DNA of 64,000 bases from Gemmatimonadaceae bacterium (lineage in GTDB: Bacteria > Gemmatimonadota > Gemmatimonadetes > Gemmatimonadales > Gemmatimonadaceae). The notes below the pieces were generated by a model. That model did not search any database. It had not been told where the DNA came from and saw nothing but the letters and a program-made list of their open reading frames with translations. Where the stretch lies: assembly GCA_030835125.1 (NCBI GenBank), contig JAUQWM010000063.1, forward strand, positions 124,001 to 188,000. The letters are read 5' to 3'. The translations under genes were made by a program, and so were the position numbers. This document shows, one piece after another, positions 53,152 through 62,535 of this stretch; the stretch's first letter is position 1; each line of letters opens with the position of its first letter.

Positions 53152-54141
53152 ATGAGTTCCAGCCCAGCCAGAAAACTCGACCCCGCCCCGCCGGCGGCTG
53201 TCGTTGCGCGCCCGGCACCGCCCGCGGCGCGGAAACCCGCGCGCGCCCCGGCGGCGAAGCACGAAACCGCCGCCGCACCCGCACGGCACCTGCTGCTGGC
53301 GGTGATGATGGCGATCCTGATCGGGATCAACGCCATCGGCACCGGCTACTACGCGTCACCCATGGCCGTTCGCGTCAGGCACCCGATGCACGACTGGCTG
53401 CGGCCGTCGGGGTTCATTGGCCAGGGCGCCGGCCTCCTCGCCTTCGCGATCTTCGTCTTCCTCTGGCTCTACCCGCTCCGCAAGCGCGTCAAGGCGCTCG
53501 CCTGGACCGGGTCGGTCGGCCGCTGGCTCGACGTCCACGTCACCGCCGCGCTCACGCTTCCCCTGCTCCTGGCGATCCACGCTGCCTGGCGGTTCGATGG
53601 CGTCATCGGGCTCGGCTACACCGCGATCATGCTGGTCTGCGCGAGCGGCGTCGTGGGGCGCTATCTCTACACCCGCATCCCCCGCGCCCGCTCCGGCGTG
53701 GAGCTCACGCGCGACGAAGTCGGCGCCCAGCGGACCGCCCTCCTCGACCGCATCGCCGCCACCACGGGCCTCGACCGGCAGGTCGTGGACAGCACGCTCC
53801 ACTCGGTGGCGCTCCCCACGTTGCAGGGCGGGGTCGGCCGATCGATGATCGACCTGGTCGCGGGCGACCTGATCCGGTGGAGTCGCGTGCGCACGCTGCG
53901 CCGGCGCTGGGTGACGCTCGCCCCACCGGGACGCCGGCCCTCCAGGCACTCGCTCGACGAGGCGGTCCGGCTTGCGTCGCGCGAGATGGCGCTCGAGCAG
54001 CAGGTCCGGCTGCTCGATGCCACCCACCGCGTGTTCCGCTGGTGGCACGTCGCCCACCGTCCGGTCGCCATGACCGCGCTCATTGCCGTCCTGGTTCACG
54101 TCATCGTCGTGATCGCCGTCGGCGCCACCTGGCTGGGGTGA
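53152..54141 (+). CDS. Polytopic membrane protein with paired histidines (b-type-haem-like), first gene of the electron-transfer operon
   Basis: 329 residues from ATG 53152. A proline/alanine-rich N terminus (SPARKLDPAPPAAVVARPAP) is followed by five hydrophobic helices: 45-67, 85-105, about 120-145, about 150-170 and 305-328. Histidines are placed as for haem ligation: DVHVTAALTLPLLLAIHAAW (two in one helix), then WWHVAHRPVA and LIAVLVHVIVVI in the last. This resembles cytochrome-b561/ferric-reductase-like membrane subunits. It starts the operon whose next gene encodes an NAD(P)-dependent Fe-S flavoprotein 7 bp away, so it may pass electrons through the inner membrane. Haem binding is inference. 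Confidence 0.7.
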   Translation: MSSSPARKLDPAPPAAVVARPAPPAARKPARAPAAKHETAAAPARHLLLAVMMAILIGINAIGTGYYASPMAVRVRHPMHDWLRPSGFIGQGAGLLAFAIFVFLWLYPLRKRVKALAWTGSVGRWLDVHVTAALTLPLLLAIHAAWRFDGVIGLGYTAIMLVCASGVVGRYLYTRIPRARSGVELTRDEVGAQRTALLDRIAATTGLDRQVVDSTLHSVALPTLQGGVGRSMIDLVAGDLIRWSRVRTLRRRWVTLAPPGRRPSRHSLDEAVRLASREMALEQQVRLLDATHRVFRWWHVAHRPVAMTALIAVLVHVIVVIAVGATWLG

Positions 54142-54148
54142 TCGCACG

Positions 54149-55594
54149 ATGAGCATGCTGCTCACCACGGTCGGCTTCCTGCTGCTCACGGCGCTGTTCG
54201 TGATGCGCCACCTGAAGCAGTCCGCACCGACGGACGGCAGCGCACGCCCGGCCGCCGCCGTGAAGACCGCCCCCTGCCCCCGGTGTGCCGCCGCGGTGCC
54301 GCGGGGATCGGCATTCTGCCCGTCGTGCGGGATCCCGCAGCAGGTCTTCGAAGTCGTCGCCGCGAACGCGGTCCGCGACGACGACGCGGGGTCCACGGGA
54401 CGGGCGATGCATGCCGTCGTGCGCGGCGACCAGTGCGTCGGGTGCGGCACGTGCGCGGACGCCTGCCCCGAGCCGGGCGCGATGACGCTCGAGGGGAAGC
54501 TGGCGGTGGTGGACATCGCGTTATGCAAGGGACACGGCGATTGCGTGAGCGCCTGCCCCATCGGCGCCATCTCGCTGAGCACCGGCGCCTCGGTCACGCG
54601 GGTCACCGTGCCGGAGGTCGACGCCAACTTCGAGACCAATGTGCCGGGCCTCTACATCGTCGGCGAACTGGGGGGGCGCGGCCTCATCAAGAACGCCATC
54701 AATGAGGGGAAGATCGCCGTCGAACACGTGGCAAAGATGACGCCGGTGCCGGGCGAGCCCACCGACGAGACGGTCGACGTGATCATCGTCGGCTCCGGAC
54801 CGGCGGGCCTGAGCGCAGGGCTCGAGGCCCTCCGGCGCGGGCTCACCTATCGCGTGCTCGAACAGGGTTCGCTCTCGGACACGGTCCGGAAATACCCGCG
54901 CCGGAAGATCCTCCTGGCGGAGCCGGTGCGCGTGCCGCTGTACGGCGACCTGTGGATCGCCGACGCCTCGAAGGAGACGTTGCTGCAGGTGTGGGAAACG
55001 ATCGTGGCCAACACGGGCCTCGAGGTGCGCACGGGAGAGCGCGTCGAGGGCGTCGTGCGCGATGGCGATGCGTTCACCGTCGGGACCTCCGCGGGCTCGC
55101 ACCGGGCGCGCCGGGTGGTGCTGGCGACCGGGCGGCGGGGAACGCCCCGGAAGCTCGGCGTGCCTGGCGAGGAGGCCGACAAGGTCTTCTATGATATCGT
55201 CGAGATGGAGGCGTTTGCGGGTCGACGCGTCCTGGTGGTTGGCGGTGGGGACAGCGCCATCGAGTCCGCGGTCGGACTCGCCAACCAGGACGGCACCGAG
55301 GTCACCCTCTGTTATCGCGGTGACGCGTTCAGCCGGGTGAAGGAGCGCAACCAGGCCAAGATCGGGGACGCGATCGCCCAGGGCAGGGTCCGGGCGCACT
55401 TCCGCACCGTCGTTCGCGAGATCCGGCCGGACGTGGCGGTGCTGGATGTCGACGGTGAGACCACGATCCTCCCGAACGACGACGTGGTGATCCGCATCGG
55501 CGGCGATGCCCCGTTCGCCTTCCTCGAGCGCCTGGGGGTGCGGATCGTCCAGAAGGACATCCCCCTGGCCCCGGCCGAAGCGAAGGCGGGATGA
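54149..55594 (+). CDS. Flavoprotein oxidoreductase with zinc-ribbon and ferredoxin-like domains
   Basis: 481 residues. A membrane helix (LLTTVGFLLLTALFVM) is at the N terminus, then a zinc ribbon (CPRCAAAVPRGSAFCPSC), a two-cluster ferredoxin segment (CVGCGTCADACPEPGAM; CKGHGDCVSACPIGAI) and a thioredoxin-reductase/YpdA-type FAD/NAD(P) domain (VIIVGSGPAGLSAGLEA; VLVVGGGDSAIESAVGL). In the second ferredoxin motif the second cysteine is histidine (C-x2-H-x2-C-x3-C). It would oxidise NAD(P)H and pass electrons to Fe-S centres and on to the cytochromes. Its stop overlaps the start of the first multihaem gene (ATGA), so the operon is strictly coupled. Confidence 0.85.
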   Translation: MSMLLTTVGFLLLTALFVMRHLKQSAPTDGSARPAAAVKTAPCPRCAAAVPRGSAFCPSCGIPQQVFEVVAANAVRDDDAGSTGRAMHAVVRGDQCVGCGTCADACPEPGAMTLEGKLAVVDIALCKGHGDCVSACPIGAISLSTGASVTRVTVPEVDANFETNVPGLYIVGELGGRGLIKNAINEGKIAVEHVAKMTPVPGEPTDETVDVIIVGSGPAGLSAGLEALRRGLTYRVLEQGSLSDTVRKYPRRKILLAEPVRVPLYGDLWIADASKETLLQVWETIVANTGLEVRTGERVEGVVRDGDAFTVGTSAGSHRARRVVLATGRRGTPRKLGVPGEEADKVFYDIVEMEAFAGRRVLVVGGGDSAIESAVGLANQDGTEVTLCYRGDAFSRVKERNQAKIGDAIAQGRVRAHFRTVVREIRPDVAVLDVDGETTILPNDDVVIRIGGDAPFAFLERLGVRIVQKDIPLAPAEAKAG

Positions 55595-57609
55595 CGCTGG
55601 CGCGGGCGGCGCTCCTGGCCTTCTCGGTGGCCCTCGCGGCCAGCGCATCGCCGGCGGAGCTGCGCGCGCAGATCTCGCCCGGCCCGCTCGCCAGGGCGCA
55701 TGCCCAGCTGGAAGGGGCACTGAACTGCGCGAACTGCCACGGCCCGAAGAAGAGCGCCATGAGCGCGTCGTGCCAGTCGTGCCACCGCGAGATCGGCTGG
55801 CTGGTCGAGCGGAACCGTGGCTATCACGCCACTCGCGAAGCCCGCGCCAGGGACTGCGCCTCGTGCCATCCCGACCACGCGGGGGCCGACTTCGCGTTGA
55901 TCGCATGGCCCGGGGGATCGAAGGAGAAGTTCGACCACCGCAGCGCCGGGTGGGCGCTCGAAGGCGGGCATCGCGAGGTCGAGTGCGAGGAGTGCCACGC
56001 GGTCGAGTACCGCACGTCCGAGGCGGCGACGCTCTCGAAGCGCAAGGTCGGTGCCGGCTGGACCGGCCTGGAGACGACCTGCGCCTCCTGCCATCAGGAT
56101 GACGACGAGCATCGCGGGGCCATCAGGGAGAAGTGCGACGCCTGTCACGACAGCCGCGACTGGAAGCCGGCACCGAAGTTCTCGCACGACAGCACCGACT
56201 ACCCGCTCACCGGCAAGCACGCCGAGGTCGAGTGCAATGAGTGCCACCTGGCGAAGAAGCTCGGGATCCGGACCGACGCGAAGGGGAAGCCGGTGCCCGT
56301 GTACGCACCGGTCCCCTTCCAGACCTGCGCCAGCTGCCACGAAGATCCGCACCGCGGGCGCCTGTCCTCGCGGTGTGCCGACTGTCACAACACGAAGAGC
56401 TTCGAGTCGATCGAGGCGCGGACGTTCAATCACCGCCTGACGAAGTATCCGCTGACGGGACGGCACACACGCGTCTCGTGTGAAGCCTGTCACGGAAAGG
56501 ACCTGGCGAAGCCAAATCCTGCATTTGACAGCTGTGGGAGCTGTCACAGCGATCCGCACCAGGGGAAGGCGGTATTGGCCGGCAAACCTGTCGACTGCGC
56601 TTCCTGTCATCGCGTCGAGGGCTTCACCCCGAGCTCATTCACCGTTGCGCAGCACGCTTCGTCGCCCTACCCACTCGAGGGAAAGCACGCCCAGGTGGCG
56701 TGCGCGAAGTGTCACCCCGCCGTGCCGGCAGCACCCGGCGCGAACGTGGCGCGCGTGACGCGCATCCGCATGCCGTTCAACCGCTGCACGGACTGCCATG
56801 CCGACGAGCATGGCAGCCAGCTCGCGACGCGCGGTGACAAGGGCGCGTGCGAGTCCTGCCACGCCGTGGCCGGGTGGACCCCGAGCACCTTCACGGTCGC
56901 GCAGCACGCAACCCTGCGCCTCAGGCTCGACGGGCGGCACGCCGAGATCCCGTGCGGAGCGTGTCATGCCGCCGAGCGGCCAGGGCTTCCGGTCCCGGCC
57001 CCGGCCGCCTCGTTAGGGAAGGCGCGGGTCGCCGTGACGCTTCCGCGGGCGGCGTGCGCCGACTGCCACGTGGACCCTCACGCCGGGCGCTACGAGCGAC
57101 CGGGACCGACCCGGGTCGAGGGCGGGTGCGCCGCCTGCCACTCGGCGACCCGGTTCCGTCCGTCGCTCATCGATGCCGCGGGGCACGAGCGGTTCACCTT
57201 CAAGCTCCAGGGCGCCCATCGCGCGGTGGGATGCGTCTCGTGCCATGAGGAACTCGGCGCCGTCCCGGCGACGGTGACCCTGGTCCTGTCGGCGAAGGGA
57301 GTGACGCGCTTCCCGGTCGTGGCGCCGCAGGTTCGCACCTGCGCGACCTGCCACCAGAACCCGCACGGCGACCAGTTCGCCTCCCGGCGCGACCAGTCGT
57401 GCGAGTCGTGCCACGGGGAGGATGCGTTCGCCCCCGCACCGCGGTTCGACCACGAGCGGGGCGCGTCCTTCTCGCTGCGTGGCGCCCACGCGAAGGTGCC
57501 GTGTGCGAGCTGTCACGTGCCGAAGCAGGTCGGCGGCGCGCCGATGACCATCTACAAGCCGCTGTCGGGCAAATGCGAGAGCTGTCACGATCGACGGAGC
57601 GCGTCGTGA
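55591..57609 (+). CDS. 23-haem c-type cytochrome
   Basis: 672 residues with an N-terminal signal peptide (LLAFSVALAASASPAELRAQ). I count 23 CxxCH haem-binding motifs, spaced 15-50 residues apart. Repeated blocks of the type FxHxxxxYPLxGKHAEVECxxCH recur along the chain; the partner histidines upstream of each motif (FDHRSAG, FSHDSTD, FNHRLTK) give bis-His ligation. This is the cytochrome c3/c7-like repeat class, exported and matured by the c-type machinery in the periplasm. The first codon overlaps the flavoprotein stop and the last overlaps the start of the 43-haem gene. Role inferred: wire-like electron storage and conduction. Confidence 0.92.
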   Translation: MTLARAALLAFSVALAASASPAELRAQISPGPLARAHAQLEGALNCANCHGPKKSAMSASCQSCHREIGWLVERNRGYHATREARARDCASCHPDHAGADFALIAWPGGSKEKFDHRSAGWALEGGHREVECEECHAVEYRTSEAATLSKRKVGAGWTGLETTCASCHQDDDEHRGAIREKCDACHDSRDWKPAPKFSHDSTDYPLTGKHAEVECNECHLAKKLGIRTDAKGKPVPVYAPVPFQTCASCHEDPHRGRLSSRCADCHNTKSFESIEARTFNHRLTKYPLTGRHTRVSCEACHGKDLAKPNPAFDSCGSCHSDPHQGKAVLAGKPVDCASCHRVEGFTPSSFTVAQHASSPYPLEGKHAQVACAKCHPAVPAAPGANVARVTRIRMPFNRCTDCHADEHGSQLATRGDKGACESCHAVAGWTPSTFTVAQHATLRLRLDGRHAEIPCGACHAAERPGLPVPAPAASLGKARVAVTLPRAACADCHVDPHAGRYERPGPTRVEGGCAACHSATRFRPSLIDAAGHERFTFKLQGAHRAVGCVSCHEELGAVPATVTLVLSAKGVTRFPVVAPQVRTCATCHQNPHGDQFASRRDQSCESCHGEDAFAPAPRFDHERGASFSLRGAHAKVPCASCHVPKQVGGAPMTIYKPLSGKCESCHDRRSAS

Positions 57610-60600
57610 GGCGCGGCCTGGTCGCCCTGGGCCTCGTGGTGGGCGTGGCCAGCGCTGGCCGCGCCCAGCAGGTGACGAACCCGCACGGCCCGCTGGCCGT
57701 GACCTGCGCAACCTGCCATGCCCCCGATGCATGGAAGCCGGTACGCATCGCGACGACCTTCAAGCACGCGCCGGAGACGTTCCCGCTGGAAGGGGCGCAC
57801 GTGCGCACGACCTGCACCGGCTGCCACAAGCAGCTCGACTTCAAGGGCGTGTCGCCCAAGTGCGCCTCGTGCCATGAGGATGTCCACAAGGGGGAACTCG
57901 GCGCGGACTGCGCGCGTTGTCACACGCCGCGGAGCTTCGCCGAGGAGCCGGCGATGAAGCAGGCGCACGAGCTCACCCGTTTTCCCCTGCGCGGCGCGCA
58001 TGCCTCGGCGGACTGCTCGGCGTGCCACACCCCGTCGAGCTCCGGCCGGCTCCAGTTCGTCGCGAAGAGCACGACCTGCGCCGGCTGCCACGCGAGTGAC
58101 GCGAAGGCGGTGACGTTCCCGGATCACCAGGCCGCCGGCTTCTCGCGCGAGTGCACCGCGTGCCATTCCATCAACACCTGGAAGAACCCGCGCTTCGATC
58201 ACGGCCAGACGGCGTTCCCGCTGGTCGGTGCGCACCAGGCGGCGACCTGCGAAGGCTGCCACGCCGACAAGGTCTACAAGGGCAAGGACACCCGCTGCGT
58301 CTCGTGCCACCTGGCCGACTACAACCAGGCGGCCGCGCCGCGCCATGCCGACGGCTTCCCGACGACGTGCACGGATTGCCACGGCAGCACCGCATGGAAG
58401 GGCGCCAGCTTCGATCACGCCAGCAGCACGCGCTTCCCCCTGACCGGTGCGCACCAGGCAACCACATGCGCCGGGTGCCATGCCGACGGTGTCTTCAAGG
58501 GCAAGGCCCTCGAGTGCGCGAGCTGTCACCAGGCCGACTACCAGTCCACGACGCGGCCGGCGCACGGACCAGCGGGATTCGGCACCACGTGCACCGCCTG
58601 CCACACCACCACCGCCTGGCTCGGACAACCCTTCGACCACGGCATGACGCGGTTTGCGCTCACCGGCGCCCATCGTGCCGTCAGCTGCACCAGCTGCCAC
58701 GCCGACAATGTGTACCGGGGGCGCAGCATGGAATGCGCGTCGTGTCACCAGACGGACTTCCAGGCCACGACGAACCCGCCTCATGCCGCGGCCGGTTTCA
58801 CCGCCCCGTGCACCAGCTGCCACACCACCACCGCCTGGGCCGGCGCCACGTTCAACCATGATGCCACGCGCTTCGCGCTGACCGGAACGCACCGCACCAC
58901 CACCTGTGCGGGTTGCCACGCGGACAACGTGTATCGCGGCAAGCCGACCACGTGCGTCTCGTGCCACCGCCCCGACTACGACGCCAGCCAGGCGCCACCG
59001 CACGCGGGATTCCCGGTCGCGTGCGAGTCGTGCCACGCCACCACGACCTGGACCGGCGCGACCTTCGACCACGCACAGACCGACTTCCCTTTGACCGGAA
59101 CGCACCGCACCACCTCGTGCAGCGGCTGCCATTCGGATGGCGTATTCAACGGCAAGCCTGCCGACTGCGCGAGCTGTCATCGCGCCCGTTACGATGCGAC
59201 CACCAACCCTCCGCACGCAGCGGCAGGATATGGCACGAACTGCACGACCTGTCACAACACGACAGCGTGGCTGGGCACGCCGTTCAACCACGCGACCACG
59301 CGGTTCCCGCTGACCGGGGCGCACACCACCGCCACCTGCCAGTCCTGTCATGCCGACGGTGTCTACCGCGGCAAGCCGATGGACTGCTTCTCGTGCCACA
59401 AACCGTCGTACGACGCCACCCGGACACCACCGCACGGTCCGTCGTCGATCGGGACGACGTGCACGAGCTGTCACACCACGGCGACCTGGGTCGGTGGGAC
59501 CTATGATCACTCGGTGACGAGCTTCCCGCTCACCGGCGCGCATCGCGCGTCGACGTGCGCCGGTTGCCACGCGGACGGCGTTTACAACAACAAACCGACG
59601 GACTGCTTCGCCTGTCACCGTCCCGACTACGATGCGACGGCCAATCCGCCGCACGCATCGGCCGGGTACGGCACCACCTGCGCGACCTGCCACAACACCA
59701 ACGCGTGGCTGGGGACGCCGTTCAATCACTCTTCGACCCAGTTCCCGCTCACGGGCGCGCACACCACCGCCACCTGCCAATCCTGCCACGCCGACGGCAT
59801 CTACAAGGGGAAGCCCACCGACTGCGTGTCCTGCCATCGCACGTCATACGACGCCACGCTGCAGCCGCCACACGGCGGGTCGGGCATCGGGACCACCTGC
59901 ACGAACTGCCATACCACGGCGACCTGGGTCGGCGGGACCTACGACCACTCTGTGACGAGCTTCCCGCTCACCGGTGCGCACCGCGCCGCATCGTGCGCGG
60001 GTTGCCATGCGGACGGTGTCTATCGTGGCAAGCCGGCGAGTTGCGTCTCCTGTCACCGGACGGAGTACGACGGCACGACGAACCCGTCCCACGTGGCCAG
60101 CAGCTTCCCCACGACCTGCACCACATGCCACACCACGACGGCGTGGGCCGGCGCGGTGTTCGACCACGGCACCACCGCGTTCCCGCTGACGGGCGCGCAC
60201 CGTGCCGCCACCTGCTCCAACTGCCACGGCGACGGCGTCTACCAGGGCAAGTCCACCGCCTGCCAGAGCTGCCACCAGACGGAGTACGCCGCCACCACGC
60301 AGCCACCGCATGCCGCGTCAGGCATCGGGACGACGTGCACGAGCTGCCACACGACGACGGCGTGGGCGGGCGGCACCTATAACCACTCGACGACCGCCTT
60401 TCCGCTCACGGGTGCGCACACCGCCGTGACGTGCGCCGGCTGTCACTCCGATGGCGTCTATCGGGGCAAGAGCATGGCGTGCGCGTCATGCCACCAGACC
60501 GACTACAACCAGACCACCAACCCGAACCATGCGGCAGCGTCGTTCCCGACGACCTGCTCGAGCTGCCACAGCACCGCGACCTGGATCGGCGCCACCTTCA

Positions 60601-60821
60601 ATCACGACGCCCAGTGGTTCCCGATCTACTCCGGGAAGCACCGCGGCAAGTGGTCCACCTGCGCTACGTGCCACACGTCGCCGACGAACTTCCAGGTCTT
60701 CACCTGCCTGAGCTGCCACGAGCACCGACAGACCGAGATGGACGACAAGCACCGGGGACGGTCCGGGTACAAGTACGACAGCCAGTCCTGCTATGCCTGC
60801 CATCCGCGAGGCACCGACTGA
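57606..60821 (+). CDS. 43-haem giant c-type cytochrome built from three-haem repeats
   Basis: 1071 residues from GTG 57606, overlapping the previous stop as GTGA; in-frame upstream codons have no signal peptide. Signal: GLVALGLVVGVASAGRAQ. I count 43 CxxCH motifs, nearly one per 25 residues. From about residue 200 on, a unit of about 70 residues with three haem motifs repeats about eleven times: CxxCHTTTAWxGxxFxH, FPLTGAHxxxxCxxCHADGVY and CxxCHxxxYDATxxPPH. Conservation between units is very high, suggesting recent duplication. The last part (SGKHRGKWSTCATCHTSPTN onwards) is distinct and caps the repeats. Its stop overlaps the start of the barrel gene (TGATG). Confidence 0.92.
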   Translation: MRRGLVALGLVVGVASAGRAQQVTNPHGPLAVTCATCHAPDAWKPVRIATTFKHAPETFPLEGAHVRTTCTGCHKQLDFKGVSPKCASCHEDVHKGELGADCARCHTPRSFAEEPAMKQAHELTRFPLRGAHASADCSACHTPSSSGRLQFVAKSTTCAGCHASDAKAVTFPDHQAAGFSRECTACHSINTWKNPRFDHGQTAFPLVGAHQAATCEGCHADKVYKGKDTRCVSCHLADYNQAAAPRHADGFPTTCTDCHGSTAWKGASFDHASSTRFPLTGAHQATTCAGCHADGVFKGKALECASCHQADYQSTTRPAHGPAGFGTTCTACHTTTAWLGQPFDHGMTRFALTGAHRAVSCTSCHADNVYRGRSMECASCHQTDFQATTNPPHAAAGFTAPCTSCHTTTAWAGATFNHDATRFALTGTHRTTTCAGCHADNVYRGKPTTCVSCHRPDYDASQAPPHAGFPVACESCHATTTWTGATFDHAQTDFPLTGTHRTTSCSGCHSDGVFNGKPADCASCHRARYDATTNPPHAAAGYGTNCTTCHNTTAWLGTPFNHATTRFPLTGAHTTATCQSCHADGVYRGKPMDCFSCHKPSYDATRTPPHGPSSIGTTCTSCHTTATWVGGTYDHSVTSFPLTGAHRASTCAGCHADGVYNNKPTDCFACHRPDYDATANPPHASAGYGTTCATCHNTNAWLGTPFNHSSTQFPLTGAHTTATCQSCHADGIYKGKPTDCVSCHRTSYDATLQPPHGGSGIGTTCTNCHTTATWVGGTYDHSVTSFPLTGAHRAASCAGCHADGVYRGKPASCVSCHRTEYDGTTNPSHVASSFPTTCTTCHTTTAWAGAVFDHGTTAFPLTGAHRAATCSNCHGDGVYQGKSTACQSCHQTEYAATTQPPHAASGIGTTCTSCHTTTAWAGGTYNHSTTAFPLTGAHTAVTCAGCHSDGVYRGKSMACASCHQTDYNQTTNPNHAAASFPTTCSSCHSTATWIGATFNHDAQWFPIYSGKHRGKWSTCATCHTSPTNFQVFTCLSCHEHRQTEMDDKHRGRSGYKYDSQSCYACHPRGTD

Positions 60822-62407
60822 TGGCCCGGCGCTGGCGCTGGCTGGCGGTCGTGGGATTCCTGGCGCTCCCGGTGCCGGCGCGCGCCCAGGGAGGGAGGAC
60901 ACCGGCCGATACGTCGCGAACGGCATGGACGGTCGTCACCTACGTGACCGGAACCTCGGTGTACATCGACGGCGGCTCCAAGGCGGGCCTGACGGTCGGC
61001 GCGCGGGTCGACGTGGTGCGCCGGGGCACCGTGATCGCCGAGTTGGCGGTCGAGTTCATCTCGTCAACGCGGGCCTCGTCCCGGCTGGTTCGCTCCACCG
61101 AGCTGCCGGTCGTGGGCGACTCGGCGAGGTTCACGCCGGCGGTGGCGCCGAAGGCGCCCGTGGTGGCGGCCGGTGGCGCCGGCGCGATCACGCCATCACG
61201 GTCCCGGTCGACGGGCGCGCTGCGCGGTCGCTTCGGCCTGCGGCACTTCTCGACGAGCTTCTCGTCATCGCCGGGCGGCTCGATCTCCCAGCCAGCGCTC
61301 GATGCGCGGCTGGACGGCCAGATGCTGGGCGGCACGCCGCTGGGCCTCACGGTGGACGTCCGCGCCCACCGCACCCGCCGCGCCGGCGACCCCTCGAGCG
61401 GGAGCACCCGCGTCTACCAGGCGGCCGTCCACCTCGACGGCGCCGCCGGGCCCGGGCGCATAACGATGGGGCGCCAGTTCGCGACCGCGCTCTCCCCCGT
61501 CGGCCTCTTTGACGGGGTCTCGGCCGACTACACCTGGAAGCACACCGGCGCCGGGCTCTTCGCCGGGGCCCAGCCGGACGCAACAGACTTCGGACTCTCC
61601 GGCGACATCCGGGAGTATGGTGCCTGGTTCCGCCTGCACAGTACGCCGGCGGCCCGCGGCTCCTGGTCGCTCACCACCGGCGCGATCGGCTCGTACGCGA
61701 AGGGCGACGTGAACCGCGAGTTCGCCTACCTGCAGGGGCAGTACGTCAACCGCGCCTTCTCGCTCTTCGCCGCGCAGGAAGTGGACTACAACCGCGGATG
61801 GCGGGCGGAGGTCGAGTCGACGACGACGACCCCCACGTCGACCTTCGTGACCGCGCGACTGGCGTTAGGCCCGGCGGTGTCGGTCAATGCCGGCTACGAC
61901 AACCGCCGCAGCGTGCGGTTGTATCGCGACTTCATCAGCCCCGAGCTCGAGTTCGATGACAGCTTCCGCCAGGGCGCGTGGGCGGGGACCCAGGTGTCGC
62001 TCGGCGGCCACTTCCAGGCGGGTTTCGACGCGCGTTCGAGCCGCGGTGGCCCCGGTGGGTCGTCGGAGTCCTGGACCGCCTCGACTGGCCTCACGCGCCT
62101 GACACCGCTCGGACTCGGCGTCCGGGCCCGCGCCACGCGGTATGCGGGGACGATGCTCGAGGGCGAACTCCAGTCGGCGTCGGTGGAGATGCAGCCCGGC
62201 GGGCGGTTCCGGCTGGAGATGAGCGCGGGATCGCGGAAGGACATCCGGCCGCAGGACGGGATGGCCCCCGCAGCGCTACGCTGGCTGGGCGCCGATTTCG
62301 ACACGGGGATCGGGAGGTCGCTGTTCTTTACGCTCTCCACCTACCGGGAGATGGGTCCGGAGGGGCGGATGGTGCAGTACTTCGGGTCGCTGAGCTGGAG
62401 GTTTTGA
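60821..62407 (+). CDS. Outer-membrane beta-barrel protein of the cytochrome operon
   Basis: 528 residues from ATG 60821. Signal peptide MARRWRWLAVVGFLALPVPARA. Residues 30-100 form a small beta domain (TGTSVYIDGGSKAGLTVGAR); the rest is a long series of amphipathic strands with Gly/aromatic-rich turns, ending GRMVQYFGSLSWRF, with the terminal Phe expected for BAM-dependent outer-membrane proteins. A barrel of about 18-22 strands is plausible. In porin-cytochrome conduits (MtrAB-type, PCC) such a barrel sheathes a multihaem cytochrome. The operon position right after the 43-haem gene favours that role, but sequence similarity to MtrB/PioB was not checked. Confidence 0.8.
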   Translation: MARRWRWLAVVGFLALPVPARAQGGRTPADTSRTAWTVVTYVTGTSVYIDGGSKAGLTVGARVDVVRRGTVIAELAVEFISSTRASSRLVRSTELPVVGDSARFTPAVAPKAPVVAAGGAGAITPSRSRSTGALRGRFGLRHFSTSFSSSPGGSISQPALDARLDGQMLGGTPLGLTVDVRAHRTRRAGDPSSGSTRVYQAAVHLDGAAGPGRITMGRQFATALSPVGLFDGVSADYTWKHTGAGLFAGAQPDATDFGLSGDIREYGAWFRLHSTPAARGSWSLTTGAIGSYAKGDVNREFAYLQGQYVNRAFSLFAAQEVDYNRGWRAEVESTTTTPTSTFVTARLALGPAVSVNAGYDNRRSVRLYRDFISPELEFDDSFRQGAWAGTQVSLGGHFQAGFDARSSRGGPGGSSESWTASTGLTRLTPLGLGVRARATRYAGTMLEGELQSASVEMQPGGRFRLEMSAGSRKDIRPQDGMAPAALRWLGADFDTGIGRSLFFTLSTYREMGPEGRMVQYFGSLSWRF

Positions 62408-62535
62408 AGCGCAAAGCGCAAAGTTCTACGCCCTCTCACCTCCCAGCACCAGCCCAGCACCAGCCCCAGCGCACAGCAAGCAGGCCCAGTAGGCAGCAAT
62501 CAGCACGCAGCTCGCAGCAAGCAGCAGCAGCCCCC
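62408..62535. repeat. Degenerate CAGCA-type low-complexity tract
   Basis: After GCGCAAAGCGCAAAG (62410-62424) comes about 85 bp of imperfect CAGCACCAGCCCAGCA and CAGCAAGCAG units, between the convergent barrel and 2-oxoacid oxidoreductase genes. No hairpin with clear stem arms and no coding function are seen. Confidence 0.7.

Noticed and set aside
57585-59837. A 750-codon open frame on the minus strand across the giant cytochrome gene
   Set aside because: It is antisense to a gene with clear CxxCH motifs; long antisense frames arise from the high GC content.
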